A stretch of 64,000 nucleotides of DNA, from contig CM043962.1 in NCBI GenBank assembly GCA_014529385.2, forward strand, positions 87,403,680 through 87,467,679, read 5' to 3'. Made by a program: the position numbers and the translations under genes. The stretch's first letter is position 1, and every line of letters starts with the position of its first letter. Positions 31,373-41,422 of the stretch are shown in pieces. Below the pieces are notes generated by a model. The model searched no databases. It was given only the letters and a program-made list of their open reading frames with translations, and had not been told where the DNA came from. This DNA comes from Adiantum capillus-veneris (lineage: Eukaryota > Streptophyta > Polypodiopsida > Polypodiales > Pteridaceae).

Positions 31373-31873
31373 TGTTTGCTGACATCCATCATTCACTTGC
31401 TTCCCTCTCAACCTTCCTCCCTGACCTCTCAATCTCCCAATCTTAGGGAATGTATATATAAAGCCTTATACTCACAAAAAACAAAAATAATAAAGAGCAA
31501 GAGAAATTAGCAAACGAGTATGCACAATAAAAGTCAAAACATTGACCCAGACCTACACATATACATCCAGTACACTGAAACAGAAACCTATGCCATAAAA
31601 CACCTTTGATCCTCATCACTCGAGTGATGGAGGGTAGGTAGGATTAGTCGGATAGGATTGTTTCTATTTTAGAGTTGAGTGATTAGCAAAGTTCTTTTCC
31701 CACTAATGTGCCTCCTAGAGGTATTCGTTGAGTTTCTTAGCGTCTACAGGAACGTGTTTTGCTACTGTTAGGATTTGGACCTTCATGAAATCTTTCTCTC
31801 ATTCACACTTCAAATCAAGTGCGACCATCAACATAAACATGTGTTTCTTGTCGATTAGCATTGCCCCTTATCT
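31373..31873 (+). repeat. Copy A 3' LTR (incomplete)
   Basis: Starts TGTTTGCTGACATC with TATATAAAG at 31455-31463. It matches copy B's 3' LTR for the first 200 bp and again near 'gcctcctagaggta' (31709). The part that holds an ORF in copy B is missing. It is cut by LINE-B1 at about 31874. Confidence 0.7.
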
Positions 31874-31875
31874 TT

Positions 31876-32783
31876 TGACCTATGGGATGAAAGTTACATG
31901 TGATATAGCATGTGTATGGCTAATGAGTGACTCTTGATGCTCCAAAATTGTGGTGATGAGAGTCGCAATGGAGAGCCCACACTGTGGTTGGGAGAGGAAA
32001 GTGTGTAGGTCTAAGTCATGGCTGAAAATGTGAGAGAAGCAAGTTCGGATGTGACCAAAAGCTGAGCACTCTAGTAGTGTGTAGTACTCAGACTCTCGAA
32101 CTTGCAGTGAGCATAATGTGCATAGTAGATTGGACTCTTCTCCATTGCCCCAATGCCCTGTCTCGCATCGAAGGAAATGGGAGTTAAGCCGAATGGCTGC
32201 CATACTGCTTATTGCCGACAAGGGGATAGGCTCAAGCATGTAAGTGTGAGTATGGTTTCCTCTTTCAGCGAAGAACATGGTTTTGTAGTTGTATGGGTGG
32301 TGTAATGTATGAAGCATGACCCACCGGATTTCTCACAAGCCGTAATACATTGGCGTTGTAGAAAAGCTTCATTCACTTGGGAGTCAATTGAAGCATCATG
32401 TAGCAAGTGTAATGCATCCCATCTCCCAAACCACTTCTTGTCGGCAATACGCAGTATGACATCCATTTGGCTTAACTCCCATTTGCTTCGATGAGAGACA
32501 AGGTGTTGGGGCAATGGAGAAGAGTCAAATAGATTGTGCACATTATGCTCACTGCAAGTTCGAGAGTCTGAGTACCACACACTACTAGAGTGCTCAGCTT
32601 TTGGTCACATCCGAACTTGCTTCTCTCACATTTTTAGTCATGACTTAGACCTACACACTTTTCTCTCCCAGCCACAGAGTGGGCTCTCCATTGCGACTCT
32701 CATCACCACAATTTTGGAGCATCAAGAGTCACTCATCAGCCATACACATACTACATCACATATAACTTTGATCCCATAGGTCA
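31876..32783. repeat. Inverted repeat 1 with 214-bp spacer S (LINE-B C-terminus)
   Basis: The left arm 31876-32222 and right arm 32437-32783 are reverse complements, about 93% by eye, and both encode the LINE C-terminal module CTLCSLQVRESEY.TLLECS with AFGHIRTCF. The left arm reads on the minus strand in line with spacer S, and the right arm on the plus strand. Spacer S (32223-32436) encodes KKWFGRWDALHLLHDAS on the minus strand. Confidence 0.9.
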
Positions 32784-32807
32784 TATTTGACCTCCGAGGA
32801 TGATAAT

Positions 32808-32812
<5 letters not shown>

Positions 32813-32872
<60 letters not shown>
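32813..32872. repeat. (CT)n microsatellite, 30 units
   Basis: It follows 'gaggatgataataaaa' at the plus-strand end of the inverted LINE module, the position of a LINE 3' tail. Confidence 0.9.
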
Positions 32873-32877
<5 letters not shown>

Positions 32878-33415
32878 GAGGTTATGGGCATGGAAAGGGT
32901 TGTGGAGTACATGATGAAGATGCATCAAAACCCCTCACATCAACTTCCTACAATTGCATGGGAAGCAAGCAAAAAAGTTCAAAAGACGCATAAAAGCAAG
33001 ATCTTAAGCACGGGATGGACGCAAGACATAAAGGGGATAGGCTCAAGCATGTAAGTGTGAGTATGGTTTCCTCTTTCAACGAAGAACATGGTTTTGTAGT
33101 TGTGGGAAATATGGGTGGTGTAATGTATGAAGCGTGACCCACCGGATTTCTCCCAAGCCGTAATACATTGGCATTGTAGAAAAGCTTCATTCACTTGGGA
33201 GTCAATTGAAGCATCATGTAGCAAGTGTAATGCATCCCATCTCCCAAACCACTTCTTTATGTCTTGCATCCATCCCGTGCTCAAGATCTTGCTTTTATGC
33301 GCCTTTTGAACTTTTTTGCTTGCTTCCTATGCAATTGTAGGAAGTCGATGTGAGGGGTTTTGACGCATCTTTATCATGTACTATACAACCCTTTCCATGC
33401 TCATAACCTCAATTG
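32873..33415. repeat. Inverted repeat 2 with second copy of spacer S
   Basis: The left arm 32873-33032 and right arm 33256-33415 are reverse complements of about 160 bp, coding on the minus strand of the right arm for KSKILSTGWMQDI. The enclosed spacer (33033-33255) is a direct copy of spacer S of inverted repeat 1. Confidence 0.9.
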
Positions 33416-33429
33416 GAAGAGATCCCAAC

Positions 33430-34600
33430 TCAAGAAGTAGGAGCATATATGGTGTTTGTGTCTTAACTTGGAGAAAGTTTGTAAGAAAACGCTTTTTGAC
33501 ATTCTCAAACGCTTTTCAAGTAGACTTTGAGATGCTCCCGTCCCACACTTTAACTCCATAAAGAAGAACTGGCATCACCAATGCATCAAAGAGATACTTC
33601 TTGAGAACCCAACACTTGATGTTTCCCGCATTACACATGTTCTCAAGTGCATAATATGCTCTTTTTTCCGCTTTCAAACAACGCATAGCACATTCATGCC
33701 ACTTGTGATTGGACGGAACCTCAAGGCCAAAGTACTTAAAGCTCTCAACAACTTCAAGTGTCTCATTGTTGTACACAATGCATGGCTTCTCCTTATGGTT
33801 GGTTTTCACAAGTATAACCTTTGTTTTGGATTCATTCACAATCAACCTACTATGCAAGCAAAAGTTCTCAAGGACAACCATAAGCTTTTGTACATCTTCT
33901 AAAGTGTGTGCTAGAAGCACTACATCATCCACATACAACAAAAGCATGATTATCGCATTGCAAATAGTGACCTCTACAATGCCTTCTTCTTGCATAAAGT
34001 CAAGTACCATTTGTTTCAATTGATCGATGCATAGACCAAAGAGATTTGGTGACAACGGACATCCTTGTTTAACCCCAATAGTGCTTACAATTTTTTTTGA
34101 AATTTCTCTTCCCATGCGCAATTGACAAATCACCTTCTCATAGATTCAAGAAACCGCAAGCATAAACTCACTTGGCACTTGGAATTCTTCTATCCTTCTC
34201 CACAAATTGTTACATTGAATCATATCAAAGGCTTTCTTAAAGTCCACAAAAAAAAAAAACAATCGCTTGCCTTTCCATCGACTTTCCTCCATGATAACAC
34301 GAAGAGTGAAAAGATGATCAATGGTGCTATGGAATCTACAAAAACTCGCTTGTCCTTTTGCACGCTTGTCATTCTCTTCAGCCCAATGACTCAATTTTAT
34401 CTCCATTATGCACCCAAACAACTTTTCCATAAGAGACCCAATCATTATAGTCCGGTAGTTGTTTACATTCTTTACATCCCCTCCTTTATGCAAAGGCTTA
34501 ACCCAATTAGTACTCCAATCATAAGGCATACCATGTTGAAGTGCATGGTTGAACATATCACACATCCACTCATGGGTAAAATCTCCCGTCCATTTGATCA
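33430..34600 (-). pseudogene. LINE-B1 reverse transcriptase
   Basis: Minus strand: WSTNWVKPLHKGG and NNYRTIMIGSLMEKLFG (near 34480-34400), HSTIDHLFTLR (near 34310), VDFKKAFDMIQ (near 34230), then after a frameshift GVKQGCPLSPNLFGLCIDQL (about 34075-34020), LLLYVDDVVLLAHT (about 33945) and VNESKTKVILVKT (about 33830). It continues through NAGNIKCWVLKKYLFDA to LLYGVKVWDGS. All RT blocks are present with a YVDD active site. The GVKQGCPLSP.LFGL signature differs from LINE-A, so this is a separate clade; I do not assign it to a named one. At least one frameshift breaks it near 34140. Confidence 0.85.
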
Positions 34601-35050
34601 TCTCCAGCTTGATACCTTGAAGATCTCCCGCTTTGTGGAATGATCAAATTTTCAAGCCCATCGCATACATCCGCAATAGTAAAAAGAAGAGAGCATACAT
34701 GGGAGTGAAGCATAAAACGGCACTTTTCAGCATTTTCTTGCTCATATAATTGCCTATAATGTATGTACATATCCACAAGACTCAAGTTACCAAAATTCTC
34801 AACCCCCTTGCCCCTCAAGTTTTTCCAAAATCTTCCACGTGCATGTGTCTTTTCTTGGACTCAAAAAAGTTGTTGCTTTGCTTCCCATCTTCTTCTTTTC
34901 TTTGAATCAATGCCTTGTATGTATGCAAATAACTTTGATAGTTATCTTTGTCCATAGCTCCATCAAGATTTATCAAGGACTTTCAAGTATCTTGACATTC
35001 TTTATCAAACCACCTTTGCGTGATCTATCTTTGTTGATACCATGGAGATT
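34601..35050 (-). pseudogene. LINE-B1 region upstream of RT
   Basis: The minus strand encodes the linker between endonuclease and RT (GVENFGNLSLVDMYIHYRQL and neighbours), collinear with LINE-B2 at 37680-38110. Frameshifted. Ends where a foreign segment begins. Confidence 0.7.
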
Positions 35051-35541
35051 GTAATGTAAATGGCTTATGAACTTTGAGAATATCGGAATTAAGAGAATTA
35101 GAGTGATCATTTTTGTGAGATTACTTTGAGAACTTGGAGGGTGAACTTAATTGATGGTAGCAACATAAAGATAGTACTTAATTAAGTTGGCATGAACAAT
35201 ACTTTTGCAAGAAAGCAATAACTATCCCAAGCCTCAATCCCAAGGCCTCAAACACCTTTGAAGGTGGAGAGAGCTAGTGGGGAATGAGGGTAGGGAAGAG
35301 GAAGAAGAAACATTCCATAGGAGAAAGAAATAGTTCCTCACTGATCATCACTCTTCTTGCTTAGTATAGCATAATAGCATATTAATGAAGATGAAGAAGA
35401 TGTCAAGCTTAAGCATTGAAGCATGGCTCTTGGTTGGATTTGCATTCCATAGCCAAGAGTGTTGGTGTAGGCTCTCCACTTCTCAACAAACTTGGAGAAG
35501 GAGATGGAGCTCTTACATTTTGTACTCCACACAATGAGAGA

Positions 35542-35584
<43 letters not shown>

Positions 35585-35620
35585 AGAGTATACCCCCTCT
35601 CATGCTTGGTCCACCCCCCC

Positions 35621-35675
<55 letters not shown>

Positions 35676-35677
35676 TG
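35051..35677. other. 627-bp insertion in LINE-B1 with three simple repeats
   Basis: Interrupts LINE sequence that is continuous in LINE-B2 (38105-38155). It holds (GT)n at 35542-35582, a C run at 35617-35632 and (CT)n to 35673. No ORF of interest and no clear terminal repeats. Origin unknown. Confidence 0.55.
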
Positions 35678-35850
35678 AAAGCTTTCCATTTAGTTTCCAA
35701 TGGTGCGTCATATTGAAGCTTTGTCATCCATAACTTCTGCTCAACCATTTCACTGTAGATTGGTACCCTTTCTCTTTCCTTTGGTTGAGATTATCATGCT
35801 TAGTTGCTTCTCCACATGAAAGGTCAATACATGTAATGTGCTCAAAAGAG
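35678..35850 (-). pseudogene. LINE-B1 fragment resuming after the insertion
   Basis: The minus strand encodes MVEQKLWMTKLQYDAPLETK and matches LINE-B2 at 38150-38330, with a deletion of about 35 bp near 35770. Confidence 0.75.
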
Positions 35851-35859
35851 TAGATCCGA

Positions 35860-35986
35860 GTGACCATAGAGGGCATAAAAGGGAGACTAGAGAGAGAGAG
35901 AGAGAGAGAGAGATATCGTTTAGAAAAAAGTAACAATAGAGAGAAAAAAAAGGCAATTACCGCCATTAAAATGTTGGAACACGACC

Positions 35987-36052
<66 letters not shown>

Positions 36053-36164
36053 AAAGAATAAAATACTCAGTGAGATAAAATGAAAAATAGGAGGGGAGAG
36101 AGATAGGGTTTATTGAAAAGGTATATTAACTTCCACAAAAGGAACAAATAGCCTATTAGACCAG

Positions 36165-36227
<63 letters not shown>

Positions 36228-36320
36228 AATTGAATTGAAACATGGTATATTAACTTCCTCAAAAGGGCAAAATGACCTATGACCAGAAGATTGCATCCAT
36301 ATATGTTTACAATTAGATAG

Positions 36321-36354
<34 letters not shown>

Positions 36355-36438
36355 AATTCTTTTTGAAAAAAGAAACAAAAAATTGACCATAACGCTACAC
36401 ACGTGTGTCCACAAAGAAAATAAGACACACACACTCAC

Positions 36439-36528
<90 letters not shown>

Positions 36529-36639
36529 ATAGACAGAGAGAATTAAAAGAGGAGAAACACAATCAATGAGAGAGTTTGGTTAAAAAAGACAAAAACCAAA
36601 GAAAATAAAAAAATTGAAAATAAAAAAAACATGAAAGGC

Positions 36640-36675
<36 letters not shown>

Positions 36676-36865
36676 TCAAGCTTTTTTTAACTATTCATTT
36701 TAGTAAATCATTTTATTCAATTCAATTCAATTCAAGAGAGAGAAAGAGGAATACAGGGGAGAAAAGAAAGAAAAGAGAGAGTGAGAAAAGAAAACAAAAG
36801 AGTTGAATTTTTTTGATAAAGAGTTTAATGCCAAAAAAGAATTGATACCCACACATTCTACACAT
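35860..36865. repeat. Cluster of (AG)n microsatellites with a repeated linker
   Basis: (AG)n tracts lie at 35888-35912, 35993-36050, 36169-36222, 36342-36354, 36438-36524 and 36642-36671, with (GATA)n-like at 36314-36341. Between tracts a unit 'tatattaacttcc.caaaaggg' followed by 'aaatg.cctatgaccaga' recurs at about 36118-36166 and 36244-36287, and again at 38768-38815. No genes. Confidence 0.85.
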
Positions 36866-38690
36866 TGGGGGCAATATGGGTGGTGTAATGTATGAAGTGT
36901 GACACACCGGATTTCTTCCAAGCCGTAATACATTGGTGTTGTAGAAAATCTTCATTCACTCAGGAGTCAATTGAAGCATCATGTAGCAAGTGTAATGCAT
37001 GCCATCTCCCAAACCACTTCTTTATGTCTTGCATCCATCCCGTGCTCAAGATCTTGCAAAGTACCATTTGTTCCAATTGATCAATGCATAGACCAGAGAG
37101 AGTTGGTGACAACGGACATCCTTGTTTAATCCCAATAGTGCTTACAATTTTTTTGGGAATTTCTCTTCCCATGCGCATTTGATAAATCACCTTCTCATAG
37201 ATTCAAGAAACCGCAACCATAAACTCACTTGGCACTTGGAGTTCTTCCATCCTTCTCCAAAAATTGTTATGTGGAATCATATCAAAGGCTTTTTTAAAGT
37301 CCACAAAACAACAATACAATCACTTGCCTTTCAACCGACTTTCCTCCATGAGAACACGAAGAGTGAGAAGATGATCAATGGTGCTATGGCATCGACGAAA
37401 ACCCACTTGTCCTTTTGCATGCTTGTCATTCTCTTCAAACCAATCACTCAATTTTGTCTCCATTATGCACCCAAACAACTTTGCCATAAGAGACCCAATC
37501 ATTATATTCCGGTAGTTGTCTACATTCTTTACAGCCCCTCCTTTATGTAAAGGCTTAACCCAATTAGTACTCCAATCATAAGGCATACCATGTTGAAGTG
37601 CAAGGTTGAACATGTCACACATCCACTCATGGATAAAATCTCCCGTCCATTTGATCATCTCCGGTTTGATACCTTGAAGATCTCCCGATTTGCAAGTGGA
37701 CAACTTTTCAAGCCCACCGCATACATCTTCAATACTAAAAAAAGAGGGCATACATGGGAGTGAACCATAAAATGGAATTTTTTAGCATTTGCTTGATCAT
37801 ATAATTGCCTACAATGTGTGTACATATCCACAAGACTCAAGTTACCAAAATTCTCAACCCGCTTGCCCCTCAAGTTTCTCCAAAATCTTCCACATGCATG
37901 TGCCTTTTCTTGGACTTGAAAAAGTTGTTGCTTTACTTCCCATATTCTTCTCTTCTTTTGAATCAATGCTTTGTATGTATGCAAATGACTTTGATAGTTG
38001 TCTTTGTCCATAGTTGCATCAAGCTTTATCAGGACTTTCGAGCATTTTGACATTCTTTATCAAACCAACTTTTGTGTTACCTATCTTTTTGATACCGTGG
38101 AGATGCTTTATGGCAAAGCATTCTTCGGCACAAGAACAAATAAATTTCTTGAAAGCTTTCCATTTAGTTTCCAATGGTGCATCATATTGAAGCTTTGTCA
38201 TCCATAACTTTTGCTCAACCATTTCAATGTACATTGGTGCCCGTTTGAAATCCATACATAGTGACAATTTCTCTTTCCTTTGGCTAAAATTATCATGCTT
38301 AGTTTCTTCTCTACATGAAAGGTCAATACATAAGGTCCGATGGTCAGATTTCGGGGTCCATTGGCCAAACATAAAACTTTTTATGCGATACATGATGGCT
38401 TCGGAGAGTAGCATATAGTCAATCACACTGTCCTCATCATGTTTCCTACATATAAATCCATTGATTCCACTCCACAAAGATACACCATTAGCAATGAGCA
38501 TACCCGTGCTATTACACATGTACAAAAGTAACTTTCCATAGTGATCCGGCTCTTTCTCATCCATTGAAGTACGATCATACAAGTGAAGTTCCTCCAACTC
38601 CCTTGAAATGTATGACATATCAAATTGTTGAGTATCATGTTGCAATGTTTTTGTGCGAGCATTCATATCCCCAAATACAATAACATCAGA
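36866..38690 (-). mobile_element. LINE-B2: second LINE-B copy, internally deleted
   Basis: Minus strand from 38690: end of an AP-type endonuclease (CNSTGMLIANGVSLWSG, then PKSDHRTLCIDLS), linker, RT N-terminal blocks to GIKQGCPLSPTLSGLCIDQL (about 37130). The next sequence is KILSTGWMQDIKKWFGRWH (about 37050), so the YVDD half of RT is deleted. The 3' end stops inside spacer S. A 5' part of the endonuclease is missing. Stops and frameshifts throughout. Confidence 0.8.
38019..38666 (-). pseudogene. LINE-B2 endonuclease C-terminal part
   Basis: 215-codon open stretch on the minus strand. SDHRTLCIDLS corresponds to the conserved SDH motif near the end of LINE apurinic-type endonucleases, which nick target DNA. 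It continues into the Lys-rich linker before RT. The N-terminal catalytic motifs are absent. Confidence 0.7.
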
Positions 38691-38694
38691 GACA

Positions 38695-38749
<55 letters not shown>

Positions 38750-39190
38750 AAAAATAAATCATAATAAAATGTTATATGGACTTTTTCAAAAGGGCCAAAT
38801 GGCCTATGAAGAGCAGACCATATGAGTTCACTTAAGGTGCTCGAGTCCATGCACAATTCCATTCCGTACGTATACACATACATAAGCGTAGATTTTAACA
38901 TCATAGAAATGGTCCTTAGAGGCCTCGGGCTTGATGTAAATGCCTAGAGCAATTCCTGTAAACCTTAAAAATCTTCGATTAGTCTTCAAAATGAAGGCAT
39001 GATACTCAAAATGAAATCCCAAGAGAGAAATTCCAATAGATCTTAAAGAGCTTTGATGAGTCTTGAAAATCAAGGTATGATACTCAAAAGGCAATCCCAA
39101 GAGACCTTGCGTATCTATTGTATGGTCTCGAACTCAATATTTTCTTCAAGAGGGCACTCAAATATCTCATATTCAAGAGCAAAGGAGATT
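38691..39190. repeat. (AG)n tract and two 84-bp direct repeats
   Basis: (AG)n at 38694-38747, then the 'tcaaaagggccaaatggcctatgaa' linker. At about 38966-39050 and 39050-39134 a unit 'gatactcaaaa.g.aatcccaagaga' is repeated once with changes. On the minus strand this reads as a 28-residue repeat, but nothing supports a real gene. Confidence 0.55.
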
Positions 39191-39364
39191 AATCAAACTA
39201 CCAATTTGCGTGATAGAGAGGATGTGTGAGTACTAAAAGAATAAGGTTTTAAATGTTATCTATATATACAAACAAAAAATCAAACTACCAATTTGCGTGA
39301 TAGAGAGGATGTGTGAGTACTAAAAGAATAAGGTTTTTAATGTTATCTATATATACAAACACAA
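39191..39364. repeat. 87-bp tandem duplication
   Basis: 'aatcaaactaccaatttgcg' to 'tatatatacaaaca' occurs at 39191 and again at 39278 with almost no differences. A recent local duplication. Confidence 0.85.
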
Positions 39365-39515
39365 TATAGCGGAAGAAGGAGCCTTGCCACATGGTACGAG
39401 CTGTGAGCCAAAGGCTACAAAAAAAAGGAGCCATCGGGTGAGGAAAGAGCTTGCATGCACTAACAACAGTTTGCAAATGATTACCTCCATCTTGGTGATG
39501 GATTTCAAGCTCTTT
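39365..39515. repeat. Dispersed repeat R, copy 2
   Basis: 'atatagcggaagaaggagcc', 'ttgccacatgg', 'gtgaggaaagagc' and 'tttcaagctctttt' match 24251-24262 plus 24815-24975, without MITE-2. It gives the pre-insertion form of that site. Confidence 0.6.
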
Positions 39516-39873
39516 TTCAAACTCTAGGAATGCTACTCAAGATTCAATTAAGATAATCCCACACTTTGGGCCTAGAAGGAAGTTAGGGGTCACTCAAGAT
39601 GTTGATATGGGCATCTCTCCTAATGCAATCACTTATGCTTGAATCTTGAAGGCATGTGCCACCACTCTAGATGATGATATGTGCAAAATAATTTAGGATG
39701 AGATTCTTATTCAGGGGCTATTAAATGTAGCAAGAATAGTCCTAAGGTTAGGTGACCTCAAAGATCTAAGTAAGGAGAAAAAGACAATTTGTATCAAATG
39801 TTTTTGTATCGACACAAATGTATGATAACCAAAAGGAAAAATGTACACATTAACTTTCTACCTCCCCCCCCTC

Positions 39874-39914
<41 letters not shown>

Positions 39915-40009
39915 CCCCCGGCGAAGACGGAGTGGGACAATCTGGCATTTGGTTGGTGATAGTGTCCATCCTATGTGTGTGTGTGTGTGTGATGGAGAGA
40001 TGTATAAAG

Positions 40010-40090
<81 letters not shown>

Positions 40091-40887
40091 CATGTAATGG
40101 TTGGTAAGAGTGAGCGAGACCCGCTAGTAGGCGGGTCGCGCTAGCTAGTGGGTATCTAAAGAGATAAACTTGAAAACTTAAGAAGAAAGCAGGCATGAGC
40201 ATGTGTGTCCACGGTAGGTGGCCACTAACGAGGGGTGGATAGGATGATGCAAGGCCAAATGATTTTTTTTTTAATAGCAAGGAGTCTTGACCAGGAGTGA
40301 GCGTCTATCATGCAGGTTGGTTAGCGCAACAAAAATTGGTCACTGCTTTTGCTGGCGTGAGTTTGGATTTCACTTTATTATGTGACTTTTGTTGTCCACA
40401 AGGAGATAGGACAATCAATGAATCTTTGAAGATTCCTGCTAATGAAAATGGAGTGGAGGGAGTAAGTAAAAAGTCTACAATTTTGTAAACATATGTCTGG
40501 CCCATTTAAGAAAAGTGTGAAAAGTGGAGAATCTGAGAAGATGCTTTGTGTGTGTGTGTGTGTGGATGTGCGCGCTATCTTGATGCCCATGACTCCATGT
40601 TTCTCTCTCTGGATCTTTCTCTCTCTTCTCAGGTGCTTTCAAAACTCTTTGCCTAATTGAGATTTGGCACTCTCTCTCTCTATCTCCCTCGTGTACCTCT
40701 CTAGCGACTTCCAAGAACTCGCGCACCGATTTGTTTCTCTCTATTTAAGACAGACGCACACTCGAGCAGTGGACTTGTTGGGCCCCTGGGGACTGCATGA
40801 GAGGGCGAGGCAGACAAAGATTTCTCTTTTCGTCTCTCTGTACGCAGCATGTCTACAAGCTTGCCCTCATTGTTGCACCAGTAGAGC

Positions 40888-40958
<71 letters not shown>

Positions 40959-41228
40959 GCGCAAAGGAAGGAAGGGATAGAGGCTGCAGGAGAAGTAGGG
41001 GGCGTTAGCCCCGTGGTGGTTTTTTTTGGGTGTAATATTTGGGGGTATCTGATAAAGAAAGTGAATTTCTTTATTAGTGCCTAAAATGTATGTATACATG
41101 AGTAAGGTTACCTATGAAGAAAAAGATTTGGACGTCTAGTCAAAATGTAAACATAAGCAAGGTTACCTAGGGAGAAAAATATTTGGCTCTAGCATGCTCT
41201 TATAGCCAAGTCCCTTTAAAATTAAGTG
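39516..41228. other. Unassigned sequence rich in simple repeats
   Basis: (CT)n at 39877-39911, (AC)n at 40011-40084 (37 units), (GT)n at 40549-40563 and (CT)n at 40900-40954. A 63-codon ORF at 40297-40488 (QGDRTINESLKIPANENG) resembles nothing I know. No other gene signal. Confidence 0.5.
40011..40084. repeat. (AC)n microsatellite, 37 units
   Basis: Long uninterrupted dinucleotide run. Confidence 0.95.
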
Positions 41229-41422
41229 GTGTTAAGCTCTTCAATTTTTTGTTGATGCGGATGCGGAGTGCAAGAGAGGGAAGGAGATAAGGGGAAGGGG
41301 ATGATACATTATACACTCTTGTGGTGGAGCTTGTGAGAAGAAGCCTTCTTACTCTCCTTATTTTCTATATAAGCAAGAATGTAATGGGCGGGCACCCCGG
41401 CCATAGGGCTTGAAACCCAACA
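41229..41422 (-). repeat. 3' LTR of copia element 2 (partial definition)
   Basis: The minus strand begins TGTTGGGTTTCAAGCCC at 41422, with TATATAG at about 41368-41375. The purine tract TTCAAGTGGGAGAC (41423-41436) lies immediately inside. The far end is tentatively at 'tgttaagctc' (41229). No matching 5' LTR was found. Confidence 0.55.

Larger units (their letters stand above)
25200..31873 (+). mobile_element. Gypsy copy A: internally deleted element with gag and 3' accessory gene
   Basis: Order on the plus strand: partial 5' LTR-like region, primer site, long leader, gag with several zinc knuckles, linker, start of protease, accessory ORF, polypurine tract, 3' LTR. Alignment with copy B (49713-64000) shows two internal deletions. 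One removes most of the protease (after 30535). The other joins the post-protease segment directly to the accessory ORF near 30677, removing RT, RNase H, integrase and the second protease-like domain. It depends on a helper or is dead. Confidence 0.8.
31876..35850 (-). mobile_element. LINE-B1: rearranged non-LTR retrotransposon
   Basis: Minus-strand LINE with RT (34600-33430), C-terminal modules and zinc-finger-like end. The 3' part is rearranged into two inverted repeats around direct copies of a spacer (31876-32783 and 32873-33415). An unrelated 627-bp segment (35051-35677) interrupts the region between endonuclease and RT. The endonuclease is absent apart from a flanking fragment. LINE-B2 at 36866-38690 is a second copy. 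Confidence 0.85.

Noticed and set aside
35409-35748. Open frames with long Arg-Glu or Thr-His runs
   Set aside because: They are translations of (CT)n, (GA)n and (GT)n microsatellites, not genes. The same applies near 32800, 36156, 39850 and 40797.
38828-39100. 90-codon minus-strand ORF with a 28-residue repeat
   Set aside because: The repeat follows from an 84-bp DNA duplication. Nothing indicates translation.
40297-40488. 63-codon ORF with QGDRTINESLKIPANENG
   Set aside because: No recognisable domain, splice context or homolog in the window. Kept only as part of the unassigned stretch.
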